64,000 nt of DNA from Myxococcales bacterium. Its GTDB lineage: Bacteria; Myxococcota_C; UBA6777. Shown here piece after piece: positions 37,341 to 46,259 of this stretch (its first letter is position 1; the number at the start of each line of letters is the position of its first letter). The notes below the pieces were generated by a model. It searched no databases, was not told the DNA's origin, and saw nothing but the letters and a program-made list of their open reading frames with translations. Made by a program: the position numbers and the translations under genes. The stretch lies in the NCBI GenBank assembly GCA_020632975.1, contig JACKEL010000010.1:149227-213226 (forward strand), written 5' to 3'.

Positions 37341-38224
37341 CGCGTCCAACGACGCTTCAACCACGCCAAACGACCTTGTTGCGTCAGTTGTGAAAGGGCG
37401 AGATCCAACTCGCGTTGCAAAAAGGTGTGCTTTTTGTGCACGCCAATCGCGTAAGACTCGGTCTGTTCGAGTTCTCGCTCCCAACGATACACCTTGCCTG
37501 CCATGCGCAACATGTAACGAGCCATGGGCGCATCTGCAACCACATAATCCAACATCGACCGCTTCATTGCATAAACGATGTCGCTGTAACTGTAAAAATA
37601 CGCAAAGCTCGCGCCTTTGAAAGCTGTCTGAGGCGCCGTCGCACCACGAACGAGGCCGATAATCGGGGCATCTCCAGCTTTTGAGCGAGCCAATACAGCT
37701 TTGTGCGTGCGAAAGTATACAGAAGAAAAAGCGATCTGCTTGGCGCGTGCGGCATTTTTCGAAAAGCTCGCCACTACCACATCGCACAGAGACCGTTGCA
37801 GGTAAGGGATACGATCTGCTGCACGGATCACAACCCATTGTGCCCGAATATGCGTCTTGTAGCGGATGCTAAACCAAGCCACCAGTTCCCGCGCCAACTC
37901 GATATCCAAGCCCACAAGCTGCGTGTCACGAAAGTACCCAAAAGGCGGGATATCCGAGCGCGTACAGATCCGCAAAGTCTTGCTCGACAAGATATCGTGC
38001 ACGACGGATTCTTCAGGCACCACAAGCACTTGCGAAGTGGCTTGAGGTGCCGCAGAAACAGGGCGCGATGTCGCTTTGGCGCTCACAGAGACATTGATTC
38101 TTTTGACGTTGGGGTCGGCATGTTTGTCAGGCGTGGGTGTCTTTGCTTGCGCCATCGACACCATCCCAAGCGCCCAGCTACAAAGCAAAAACAGCGGAAA
38201 CAGCAACCGAGAGATCTTGTGCAT
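37337..38224 (-). CDS. Periplasmic amino-acid-type solute-binding protein
   Basis: The product is 295 residues. A signal peptide (LLFPLFLLCSWALGMVSMAQA) precedes a Pro/Ser/Thr-rich spacer and an SBP_bac_3 domain: LRICTRSDIPPFGYF, LVGLDIELARELVAWF, LCDVVVASFSKNAARAKQIA and a C-terminal ALSQLTQQGRLAWLKRRW. These are hallmarks of binding proteins for polar amino acids. There is no permease or ATPase beside it, so it may serve signalling or a distant transporter. ATG at 38224 was chosen because GGAG lies nine bases upstream; ATGs at 38230 and 38239 are less well placed. It is downstream of the Cys-rich secreted gene on the same strand. Confidence 0.78.
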   Translation of the reverse strand: MHKISRLLFPLFLLCSWALGMVSMAQAKTPTPDKHADPNVKRINVSVSAKATSRPVSAAPQATSQVLVVPEESVVHDILSSKTLRICTRSDIPPFGYFRDTQLVGLDIELARELVAWFSIRYKTHIRAQWVVIRAADRIPYLQRSLCDVVVASFSKNAARAKQIAFSSVYFRTHKAVLARSKAGDAPIIGLVRGATAPQTAFKGASFAYFYSYSDIVYAMKRSMLDYVVADAPMARYMLRMAGKVYRWERELEQTESYAIGVHKKHTFLQRELDLALSQLTQQGRLAWLKRRWTR

Positions 38225-38293
38225 ATCCATTATCTCCATACAGAAAAGAGAAGAAACAAAAGCGGTGTCTTTTTCACGAGAACGCATCACGCC

Positions 38294-39055
38294 CTAACGA
38301 CCACACTTGGCCTTGGCATCGGCTTTACAGACCTGATAAGCCTCGCTATTTTCTCGCGAACAATCACGAAAGCCATCGCTTGCTTTGTGCACGCAGTCTC
38401 GTTCTTGATCATAAGCTTTGTACTGACAGCGCAGATCCGCACGCAAACGTCGAGAAAGACAAAGGTAATAGCGATCCCAAGCACGCAACGTAAACTGACG
38501 TTGGCAGATACGTCGCTCTCGCGCAGCCTTTCTTTTGCAGATCCGCCCGAGATCTTGAGATGCCCGAGAACAAACACGTTGACTCGACTTACAACGCCCA
38601 ACACAGCGCGAGATCGAACGCATCGTACAAGTCGTGCAACCTTTGATGCACTGGCGCTGACACTGCGTAAAGGCCGAACGACAGGCCCCCAACTCACCGC
38701 CACTGTTTTTGCAGCGTTCACGTACAGCTTCCACACGACGAGAACATCGGGCTTGTTCGGTTTCACTCATCTTCTTCTGCCGCGTACACTCCCACTCGCG
38801 CTTGGCTGTCGAACAAGTGGAGATCGCTTTGACACGTTGCGGGCGGCACAACGGAGAAGCCGTATCATAGGACGCTTTGCAAGCTGTTTTGCGCTGTTGA
38901 AAAGCCTGCAAACATCCCTCCAAAGCTTCTTTGTAACAGCTCGCTTGGACATGGGTCGCCCCAAGTCCCCACACCATCACAGCCATTGAGAGGATCACAA
39001 AGCCTCGAAGAAAAAGCCGCAGAGACCGACATCTTCCGACATCTTTGCACAACAT
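38294..39055 (-). CDS. Secreted cysteine-rich basic protein
   Basis: The product is 253 residues: a signal peptide (LRGFVILSMAVMVWGLGATHVQA) followed by a mature part with 24 cysteines and many Arg/Lys. The cysteines are spread at roughly 7-14 residue intervals through apparently helical sequence (e.g. CRSAFTQCQRQCIKGC, CVGRCKSSQRVC), suggesting a disulfide-stapled helical repeat or a metal-binding surface protein. Start ATG at 39055 has AAAGGAG upstream. It is followed 69 bases later by the solute-binding protein gene. I know no family with this pattern. Confidence 0.6.
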   Translation of the reverse strand: MLCKDVGRCRSLRLFLRGFVILSMAVMVWGLGATHVQASCYKEALEGCLQAFQQRKTACKASYDTASPLCRPQRVKAISTCSTAKREWECTRQKKMSETEQARCSRRVEAVRERCKNSGGELGACRSAFTQCQRQCIKGCTTCTMRSISRCVGRCKSSQRVCSRASQDLGRICKRKAARERRICQRQFTLRAWDRYYLCLSRRLRADLRCQYKAYDQERDCVHKASDGFRDCSRENSEAYQVCKADAKAKCGR

Positions 39056-39178
39056 GAATGCTCCTTTCTTTGAAGACGAAAAGATGCCCCTTCTGCAAAC
39101 ACCCCATCGCTCGTACCTAGCGGAGACATCGCAAAAAAGACATCCATGGAAGGGAAATCGTGGCAGAAGAGAAAGAGC

Positions 39179-40870
39179 TTACGCCCCTTCTTTAGAAGAG
39201 ATCCGAGCCCAAGTATCGCGAAGCCCGATAATGCGATTGAAGACAGGCTTTTCGGAAGTCATATCGATCTTGTCCGCCACAAAATAGCCAATGCGTTCGA
39301 ATTGTACGCGATCTTCAGGAGCAGCGGAAGCCAAGGAAGGTTCGAGGTAAGCTTCAATCACATTGAGCGAGTCAGGATTCAAAAAGGTCGTAAAGTCTTT
39401 TTCTTTATCGCCTTCGGGAGCAGGCGTCGTAAACAAACGGTCGTAGAGACGGACTTCTGCGCGGATCGCATGTTTCGCAGACACCCAGTGCAACGTCGCT
39501 TTCACTTTGCGACCATCCGCTGTTCCACCACGAGACTCGGGATCATAGGTGCAGATCAACTCTACGATATTGCCTGCTTCGTCTTTGACCACTTCTTTGC
39601 AAGTGATGTAATAAGCGTATCGCAGGCGCACTTCGCGACCAGGCGAAAGACGGAAGAACTTTTTCGGCGGATTCTCCATAAAGTCATCACGCTCGATATA
39701 AAGCTCCCGCGAAAAAGGAAGCGTGCGCGAACCCATCGACTCATCTTCAGGGTGGAATGGCGCATCCAACTCTTCGACAGCGTCTTCAGGATAGTTTTCA
39801 ATCACGACCTTGATCGGGTCCAACACGCCCATCACACGGCGCGTTGTAGCGTTCAGATCTTCACGAAGCGCGTGCTCCAACATCGCAACATCAACAGTAC
39901 TGTTGCGCTTCGCCACACCAATGCGCTCGCTGAAGTTCCGCAACGCCGCAGGTGTAAAGCCACGTCTGCGCATCCCCGCAATCGTCGGCATACGCGGATC
40001 ATCCCAGCCTGAAACCAAGCCGTCTTCCACCAAACGCAGCAACTTGCGCTTGCTCATCACGGTGTACGTCAGCTCCAAACGGGCGAACTCAATTTGACGG
40101 GGATGGGAAGGAACGTCGAGTTGATTGATAAACCACTCGTACAAAGGACGGTTGTTTTCAAACTCCAAGGTACACAACGAATGCGTGATCCCCTCGAGCG
40201 CATCCGAGAGACAATGCGCAAAGTCGTACATCGGATAGATACACCACGTGTCCCCTGTGCGGTGGTGATGCGCCCGACGAATCCGATAGATCGTCGGATC
40301 ACGTAGGGTGATGTTGGGAGAAGACATATCGATCTTGGCCCGTACAACCATCTTCCCGTCTTCAAACTCCCCTGCACGCATACGACGAAACAGGTCCAAA
40401 CTCTCTTCAGTCGGGCGGTTGCGGTAAGGACTCTCTTTACCAGGCTCTGTCAAAGTCCCACGAAACGCACGGATCTCCTCCGCACTCAACTCACAAACAT
40501 ACGCTTTGTCCATGCGGATCAACTCTTCCGCATAGTTGTAAAGCTTCTCGAAATAGTCGGAGGCAAAAAACAGACGATCGCCCCAGTCAAAGCCCAACCA
40601 ACGTACGTCGCCTTTGATCGACTCGACGTACTCTGTATTTTCTTTGGTGGGGTTGGTGTCATCCAAGCGAAGATTGCATGTCCCCGAAAACTCTTTCGCC
40701 ATCCCAAAGTTCAAACAGATGGACTTGGCATGACCAATGTGAAGATACCCATTCGGCTCGGGGGGAAAGCGCGTCGCGATACTTTTGTGCTTTCCTGTCG
40801 CGAGATCTTCCTTGATGATGTCTCGAATAAAATGGGAAACCTCGGTGTCATGGGACTCATGATGACTCAT
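39179..40870 (-). CDS. glnS: Glutaminyl-tRNA synthetase
   Basis: The product is 563 residues, the usual length for GlnRS. The class I signature HIGH appears in FPPEPNGYLHIGHAKS near residue 36, and the KMSKS equivalent is VMSKRKL near 270. LRLDDTNPTKENTEYV and RNFSERIGVAKRNSTVD are typical of GlnRS rather than GluRS. The enzyme charges tRNA-Gln with glutamine in the cytoplasm. ATG at 40870 follows GGAGG with ideal spacing. The adjacent noncoding tract upstream must hold its promoter. Its presence implies direct glutaminylation. Confidence 0.96.
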   Translation of the reverse strand: MSHHESHDTEVSHFIRDIIKEDLATGKHKSIATRFPPEPNGYLHIGHAKSICLNFGMAKEFSGTCNLRLDDTNPTKENTEYVESIKGDVRWLGFDWGDRLFFASDYFEKLYNYAEELIRMDKAYVCELSAEEIRAFRGTLTEPGKESPYRNRPTEESLDLFRRMRAGEFEDGKMVVRAKIDMSSPNITLRDPTIYRIRRAHHHRTGDTWCIYPMYDFAHCLSDALEGITHSLCTLEFENNRPLYEWFINQLDVPSHPRQIEFARLELTYTVMSKRKLLRLVEDGLVSGWDDPRMPTIAGMRRRGFTPAALRNFSERIGVAKRNSTVDVAMLEHALREDLNATTRRVMGVLDPIKVVIENYPEDAVEELDAPFHPEDESMGSRTLPFSRELYIERDDFMENPPKKFFRLSPGREVRLRYAYYITCKEVVKDEAGNIVELICTYDPESRGGTADGRKVKATLHWVSAKHAIRAEVRLYDRLFTTPAPEGDKEKDFTTFLNPDSLNVIEAYLEPSLASAAPEDRVQFERIGYFVADKIDMTSEKPVFNRIIGLRDTWARISSKEGA

Positions 40871-40984
40871 TCTTACTTTCCTCCAGTTTGCTTATAAAGC
40901 AGCACGCACCCAAAGATCCCCATCTATGGGTGTGTAATAAAGCTGCATTGTCTAGCACAAGTCGATATGATCCTGCAACGATAT

Positions 40985-41292
40985 ACCGCCGAGAAAGTTC
41001 ACCTAGGGACAAGGGGTATCCAAGACGGATTCGGGCGGCCACGGAGGGCCGCATCGGATATCCACGGAGGATTCGGGCGGGCACGGATATATTGATATCC
41101 AATCCATCCCAGATATATCGGATATTCACGGCGGATTCGGGCGGGCCTCCGTGCCCGCCCCGGATATATTGATATCCAATCAATTCCAGGGGCGCCCCTC
41201 CGTGGTCGCCCCAAAACGGCCGCCCCGGATATATTCGGATATCCAATCGATCCACGGGCGACCCTCCGTGGTCGCCCCATAAATCGGATATC
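40985..41292. repeat. Cluster of alternating GC-rich and AT-rich palindromes
   Basis: GC-rich hairpins of the form GGGCGACC-CTCCGT-GGTCGCCC lie at 41033-41052, 41139-41161, 41189-41212 and 41256-41278. They alternate with AT palindromes GGATAT-ATTG-ATATCC at 41085-41100 and 41162-41177 and a variant at 41227-41244. CCAATC-type spacers also recur. The composite resembles dispersed intergenic repeats known from many bacterial phyla (REP/MITE-like). Open frames across it have repetitive products and are not genes. Confidence 0.75.
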
Positions 41293-41748
41293 CCCCATTC
41301 CTGCAAAAAGACGCACCTATTTTTCAAAATATATTGGAGCAAATATCCATCTCATCGATCTTCTTGAACATCTGTTAATTTTCTCTCCACGAAAAACATT
41401 CGTTATTCTTCCTAATCCCGATTGGACGAAGGAATTAAAATGCTTCACAAAACAACACCATATCATCTTTGTGTATTTTTTTGTGATCTTGGGGTGTGCA
41501 AAGTTTTCATTTGAAAAGTATGCATAGAACGCGAAAAAAGATTTTGCGATACGTGAAAACATCCCCCAAGGCTCGACCAAGCTTTGGGGCTTTAGAGGTA
41601 GCCCGCACCGCACCACCTCGCCCTGACTGTAAGGTCGCTCACCTCCTTACAAAAGCTCGATTTACACTCACCCGTGAATCGAAAAGGCCTTCGTGTACCT
41701 CGTTGCGGGTTACATTACATCCACCCTAATACCACGAGGTCTGTCGCC
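41293..41748. other. Noncoding AT-richer tract
   Basis: About 450 bases between the palindrome cluster and the lipoprotein gene. It is visibly richer in A/T than its surroundings, with no supported gene. The only structure seen is a 7-bp inverted repeat TGTAAGG/CCTTACA at 41628-41651. It probably carries the lipoprotein promoter. Confidence 0.4.
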
Positions 41749-44295
41749 ATGTACCCCACATCGACAACACACCACAGATCTATCTTTTTTTTGCGATGGG
41801 TCGCCGTTTTTTGTAGCATGATGTTTCTTATAGGCTGCCCCGCTCCCCCCTCACAAAACGAAGAACCGAAAAGCGATGGTTCTTCGAACATAGAAAAAAC
41901 CACAGAAACCACACAAGAAACAACATCAGAAACTGCGGTAGAACCTGTCACAGAAAGTACGACAGAAACCACCCTTGAAGGTGGCGTAGAAACCTCCCCT
42001 GAAGGAACAGCAGAAACCACCTCTGAAGGTGGCGTAGAGACAACCCCCGAAGGAACGACAGAAACCACCCCTGAAGGTGGAAACGAATCTGTCACAGAAA
42101 CCACCCCTGAAGGCGGTTGTAATCCTGGCGATAGCCGCGCTTGTTATACAGGCCCCACAGGGACCGAAGGTGTGGGAGCTTGCAAAGGCGGCTTCCAACT
42201 GTGCCTCGCAGGTGGTGCATGGTCTGCTTGTCAGAGCGAAGTCTTGCCGGGTACTGCGGAGATCTGCGGCAACAAGATCGACGATAACTGCGATGGCAAG
42301 ACAGACGCAGAAGACGGTGCAGCTTGTGCTTGCAACCCAGGAGAAACCCGCGACTGTTATACAGGCCCCACAGGGACCGAAGGTGTGGGCGTTTGCAAAA
42401 AAGGAACGCAAACCTGCGACGCAAACAGCACATGGCAAGCCTGCCAAAATGAAGTGCTTCCAGGCACCGCAGAGATCTGCGGAAACAAACTGGATGATAA
42501 CTGCGATGGCAAGACAGACACCGAAGACACAGCATCTTGTGAGTGCGATCCCCAAGCCACACGCGAATGCTACGCAGGACCCGCAAACACCAAAGGCGTA
42601 GGGGCTTGTAAAGCAGGAACAGAAACGTGTGGAGCGGACGGAAAATGGGGGAATTGCCAAGGCGATGTGAGTCCCCAACAAGAGATCTGCGATGGCATCG
42701 ACAACAATTGCAACGGAACCGTTGACGAAGAAACTGCGGCCACTCCTCTCTGTGGCGTCGGACAACGCTGCGTTTTGGGCAAATGTGCGTGTGATGCAAC
42801 GTCTTGCCCCACAGGTTGTTGTAATGGCGATCAGTGCATCGCGGTAACCTCGGATGGTCAGTGTGGAACAGCAGGTGCGGCCTGCGCAGCTTGTGCGCAA
42901 GGAAACACCTGTAACAACGGTGTCTGCGTGTGTAACGCGGTTTCATGTCCCAACGGATGTTGCGATAGCCAAGGCAAGTGCCAAGTTGGGACAGCAAACA
43001 ACAGCTGCGGGAAAAACGGTGTAGCTTGTGCGAATTGCCCAAGCGGACAAGCCTGTGACCCCCAATCACAAGTCTGTGGCTGCGGACCCAACACATGTGC
43101 GACAGGATGTTGCAGCCCCAACGGTCAGTGCACTGCCGCAAGCGTCACAAGCTGCGGTGTTGGCGGAAACGCTTGTGTGGCTTGTGATGCACAGCGCGCC
43201 AATGTCTGCGACAGCGGCACCTGTAAGTGCGGAACCAATGCTGCTTGCGCCGTTGGACAACGCTGCTCCAACAGTCAATGTGTCTGCGATGCAACCTCCT
43301 GCCCCAATGGATGTTGCGATGGGAACAAATGCATCACCAACACCACGACACAGCTTTGTGCAGATGGCGGCGCCGCCTGTAAAACGTGTGATACCAACGT
43401 TGCAGACAACTGTACCAGTCGCTCTTGTAGCTGTGGCAGCACACCCGCTTGTACGGGCGAAGCAAGCTGTAAAAATGGGCGCTGTGTTTGCGAAGACTAC
43501 CAAGTCAGCAACGTTTCCGTCGATGGGAAAGTTTACATGAGCGCAGACATCAATGTCGTCTCAGGCGGAAACTTTAACGTCAAAATGGACTACAAACTCA
43601 CCCAAGTCCCCGGATGTCCGACATGTACGAGCCAGCTTGTGGTAGGTATCTACACGAAGGGGTATGGGGCCGCATCCGCTGCAACATGCGTGTACAACGG
43701 ACAACCTGAACAATGTCCCAAAGCCACGGGCGGAAACAGCACGGTTTCAATCGCAACCCCGCTGACCCCTGGGACCTACGAAGTTCGCATCATCCGCACC
43801 ACGCAATTCAACTGCGCGGACGCTTTGGCCCAATTCAATCGCTCCACGGACTTGAGCACTGCAAAAGTGATCGCCACCGTAAAAGTCACGCCACCCGCGA
43901 CTTGCCGACCTTTTGAGGCGCTTCTCTCCAGTGTTAGCCTCAACAACCAAGGCAACGAGATCACCGTGGCCCCTGGTGTGGGCGTAACGCTTCGCGCAGG
44001 CTACCAATTCAGCCGCTTGAATGGCTGTCTCTTCTGTAACTCACAGATCGTTGGAGGCTTCTTGCCTGCCATTGGTGGCGGCGGTGGTGCCGTCAAGATG
44101 GGATGTTTCTACAATGGAACGCCTGGTTCTTGTCCCAACCCCACAACCGCAACGAACGGACAGATCGCCTTTACAGCCCCCAGCACCCCAGGGATCTATC
44201 ACATCCGTTACAACCCAGACAGCAGTTCAAGTTGTAACAATGCCTCGTTCAGTGCAGGACGAACAGCTACGATCGGGGTCTTGCGGGTCCAATAA
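41749..44295 (+). CDS. Large Cys-rich surface lipoprotein with MopE-like repeats
   Basis: The product is 848 residues. The signal peptide ends in lipobox FLIGC with lipidated Cys30. An acidic Thr/Glu/Gly linker (repeated TTPEGG units, to about residue 120) precedes three modules of about 70 residues (CYTGPTGTEGVG...EICGNKIDDNCDGKTD), which carry the NxIDDNCDGxxD motif also seen in MopE-like metal-binding proteins. About 300 residues of short Cys-rich repeats (CPNGCCDG, CGTGG-like) and two related C-terminal beta domains of about 120 residues follow. The product is probably displayed on the outer membrane and may bind Ca2+ or Cu. ATG at 41749 has GAGGT upstream. A 32-base stretch is repeated exactly in the first two modules. 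Confidence 0.75.
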   Translation: MYPTSTTHHRSIFFLRWVAVFCSMMFLIGCPAPPSQNEEPKSDGSSNIEKTTETTQETTSETAVEPVTESTTETTLEGGVETSPEGTAETTSEGGVETTPEGTTETTPEGGNESVTETTPEGGCNPGDSRACYTGPTGTEGVGACKGGFQLCLAGGAWSACQSEVLPGTAEICGNKIDDNCDGKTDAEDGAACACNPGETRDCYTGPTGTEGVGVCKKGTQTCDANSTWQACQNEVLPGTAEICGNKLDDNCDGKTDTEDTASCECDPQATRECYAGPANTKGVGACKAGTETCGADGKWGNCQGDVSPQQEICDGIDNNCNGTVDEETAATPLCGVGQRCVLGKCACDATSCPTGCCNGDQCIAVTSDGQCGTAGAACAACAQGNTCNNGVCVCNAVSCPNGCCDSQGKCQVGTANNSCGKNGVACANCPSGQACDPQSQVCGCGPNTCATGCCSPNGQCTAASVTSCGVGGNACVACDAQRANVCDSGTCKCGTNAACAVGQRCSNSQCVCDATSCPNGCCDGNKCITNTTTQLCADGGAACKTCDTNVADNCTSRSCSCGSTPACTGEASCKNGRCVCEDYQVSNVSVDGKVYMSADINVVSGGNFNVKMDYKLTQVPGCPTCTSQLVVGIYTKGYGAASAATCVYNGQPEQCPKATGGNSTVSIATPLTPGTYEVRIIRTTQFNCADALAQFNRSTDLSTAKVIATVKVTPPATCRPFEALLSSVSLNNQGNEITVAPGVGVTLRAGYQFSRLNGCLFCNSQIVGGFLPAIGGGGGAVKMGCFYNGTPGSCPNPTTATNGQIAFTAPSTPGIYHIRYNPDSSSSCNNASFSAGRTATIGVLRVQ

Positions 44296-44319
44296 ACCTG
44301 CGAGAAAAAAAGGAAGAGC

Positions 44320-44904
44320 TTACTTGGTGGTGGGGGCCACTTGGTAGCCACCTGTTTTGACGGGTGTTTTCACGGTGGGAGGGACGATCTTTGCGCGGTA
44401 AGTGATGCGCGCTTCGACGTAAGTCTTGGGAACTGTGCTTGCGCGAAACTTCATCATGGTATCGCGGAGACGAATCGCCGCTTCAAGCGCACCATCCGTA
44501 TTCTTCTCGATTTGTGGGAGCTTCAAGATCTTGCCTTCTTGTTGGATCTCGACCCGCAAAAGCACCTCGACCTCTTGATCTTTCATCTTTTCTTCAGTGG
44601 TTTTAAGCTCCATCACGCCCACCTGACCGAAGAAAGTGGTCAACTCTTCCTTCAACTTTTTGCGGTATTCAGGATCTGCGTTGATCAAGATCTCCACTTC
44701 AGCGATGCTCACTTGCGCCAAATGAAACAGTGGACGAGGCAAAGTCCCCGGCACTTCTTCTGCGACCTTCCCAGTTTGTGTGTTGGTGTTTTGCGTATTG
44801 GTCGCTTCTTGGCCAGGAAAGTAACCCACCATACAAGCACGCCCCACCAACACCAACGCCAATACACCCGACAAGATCAATATCTTTGGCAACCATGTTT
44901 TCAT
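44320..44904 (-). CDS. Membrane-anchored periplasmic protein of unknown function
   Basis: The product is 194 residues: one N-terminal membrane anchor (ILILSGVLALVLVG), a polar Asn/Thr-rich linker, then a periplasmic alpha/beta domain (VSIAEVEILINADPEYRKKL, EVLLRVEIQQEGKILKL) and a basic Pro/Thr tail. The frame stays open upstream to 45006 inside the IscB element, but MKTWLPK at 44904 is the natural membrane-protein start. No clear ribosome site precedes it, and the insertion element ends about ten bases upstream. Family not recognised. Confidence 0.55.
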   Translation of the reverse strand: MKTWLPKILILSGVLALVLVGRACMVGYFPGQEATNTQNTNTQTGKVAEEVPGTLPRPLFHLAQVSIAEVEILINADPEYRKKLKEELTTFFGQVGVMELKTTEEKMKDQEVEVLLRVEIQQEGKILKLPQIEKNTDGALEAAIRLRDTMMKFRASTVPKTYVEARITYRAKIVPPTVKTPVKTGGYQVAPTTK

Positions 44905-44913
44905 CTGATTCTT

Positions 44914-44955
44914 CGGCGCGGAAACCCCTGCCTTTAGGCGGGGGAGGAAGCGCCG
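44914..44955 (-). repeat. Right-end hairpin of the IscB element
   Basis: An 8-bp GC stem (44925-44932 with 37-44, loop TTTA, one wobble pair) sits inside an outer CGGCGC/GCGCCG stem. The iscB stop codon lies in and beside the loop. Confidence 0.7.
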
Positions 44956-46259
44956 TCCTTTCTTTGGTGATAAGCGTATCCATCGGTTTTTTGAAGGATA
45001 CGGCAATGTTTGTGTGAGATCCCTTGGATGGTGTCTTCGCTTGTCTTGATGTTAAAATTTCCTGTACTTCTGACCGCCACTCTTCCTACATAGCGTCCTG
45101 CCTTCTTTCCACGCGTTACCACTGCCTCTACCATGTCTCCCGTCTGAAAACCAAACACCTGCTTTGACCGTACTTTCGGCTTTGTTCGTGGAAAGCCAAA
45201 CCTGTCCATCTTGCACATCTGCCGACTTCCACGTCCCATTGCACGGATCTCCAACACTTCTTGTTGAGGAGAGACCCACACTTCTTCGCCAGATTTGCCT
45301 ACGCATACCGCATCCAACCAATGTGTTTTGGCGTAGCCTTGTCGTACACGGTTCCATTTGGTTTGACCACCGCTTCCCACTTCGATAGGGAGTTCGAAGT
45401 CTTTTCGTTTCTCCAGCAAAGCAAGCCGTGTGCTGTTGACCGCAGCCGCATCTTTCAAGGGAGCCTTGGCTTTCGCCAACAATGCCTTGTATTTCTCGGG
45501 CTGTTCGGCAAGAAAGTCCTTCACGTCTTGGTTGTCTTTCTTTTGGTTGCACTTCGCACAAGCCAAGGTCAGGTTGCTGATACGATCTGTTCCGCCTTTT
45601 GAGCGCGGAGTGATGTGTTCCACTTGCAAAGGTACACCTACCACCTCGCAGTAAAAACACTTTCTGCCCCATTTTTCGAGCAGGTACTCACGGGCTTCGT
45701 ACCCAAACAGCGTGCCCTGTTGGTATTCGATGCCTGCAATCTCTGGATTCTCTAGGCGTTGCGTATCAAAACGCACGGACTCTACAGACCAATCTGTCAA
45801 CGGTGTCCATCTTTGAAGGCGTTTCGCCCACTGCAACACATTTTGCACACGGCTTTCGAGGCTGGGAGCCAACCAACCTTTCTTTCTTGTGCGGTTTTGA
45901 AAGCGAGGTTTTCGGTAGCGTGTGTGGCGGCTCCTCCTCGAACGTCGGACGCCTCGGCGTTTTTGCAAGGCTTCTTTGACTCGAAGCCCACGATGTTGAA
46001 GTTCAGCGGCAAAAACACAGACTTGTCCGCGATTGTAGGTCGCGACGATGGCGATACCTGTGGTGCGACTGCCAGGATCGACTTTGAGGCGCAAAGGTTG
46101 TTTGTGCGAAGTCGTGGGTTGTAGAAGAATCAGGGTAAAGGGAAACCTCCGCCATACGGCGGCTTTGCGTTGTTTGAGTAGTTGTCTTGCTCTTGCAGGA
46201 CGGCAAGGCATCAGGGGTTGTTTGTTGTGGTCGAGTATGAAGACTCTGTTTTGTGACAC
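44934..46259 (-). CDS. iscB: IscB RNA-guided DNA endonuclease
   Basis: The product is 441 residues, the normal IscB length. In order: PLMP motif (QPLMPC, residues 14-19); RuvC-I KVDPGSRTTGIAI with Asp61; an Arg-rich bridge helix (RRGVRRSRRSRHTRYRKPRF, 101-120); RuvC-II WSVESVRFD with Glu160; an inserted HNH domain with zinc cysteines 201/204 and 234/237 and catalytic-type His215 (VEHITPRSKGG); RuvC-III HWLDAVCVG with Asp316; and a C-terminal TAM-interacting-type domain. IscB proteins are the ancestors of Cas9 and cut double-stranded DNA guided by an omega RNA. All catalytic residues are present, so it should be active. GTG start at 46259 follows GGGAAAGG. The stop lies in the right-end hairpin. 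Confidence 0.93.
   Translation of the reverse strand: MSQNRVFILDHNKQPLMPCRPARARQLLKQRKAAVWRRFPFTLILLQPTTSHKQPLRLKVDPGSRTTGIAIVATYNRGQVCVFAAELQHRGLRVKEALQKRRGVRRSRRSRHTRYRKPRFQNRTRKKGWLAPSLESRVQNVLQWAKRLQRWTPLTDWSVESVRFDTQRLENPEIAGIEYQQGTLFGYEAREYLLEKWGRKCFYCEVVGVPLQVEHITPRSKGGTDRISNLTLACAKCNQKKDNQDVKDFLAEQPEKYKALLAKAKAPLKDAAAVNSTRLALLEKRKDFELPIEVGSGGQTKWNRVRQGYAKTHWLDAVCVGKSGEEVWVSPQQEVLEIRAMGRGSRQMCKMDRFGFPRTKPKVRSKQVFGFQTGDMVEAVVTRGKKAGRYVGRVAVRSTGNFNIKTSEDTIQGISHKHCRILQKTDGYAYHQRKDGASSPA

Noticed and set aside
40985..41292. CRISPR array
   Set aside because: The repeats are palindromes of unequal spacing with repetitive spacers, and no cas genes are nearby.
40857..41342. Open frames across the palindrome cluster
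   Set aside because: Their products are just translated repeat units (RIRLGYP-like) without ribosome sites.
42092..43141. 349-codon antisense frame over the lipoprotein gene
   Set aside because: Translates the Cys-rich repeats backwards into a Cys/Arg/His-rich sequence; no start signal.
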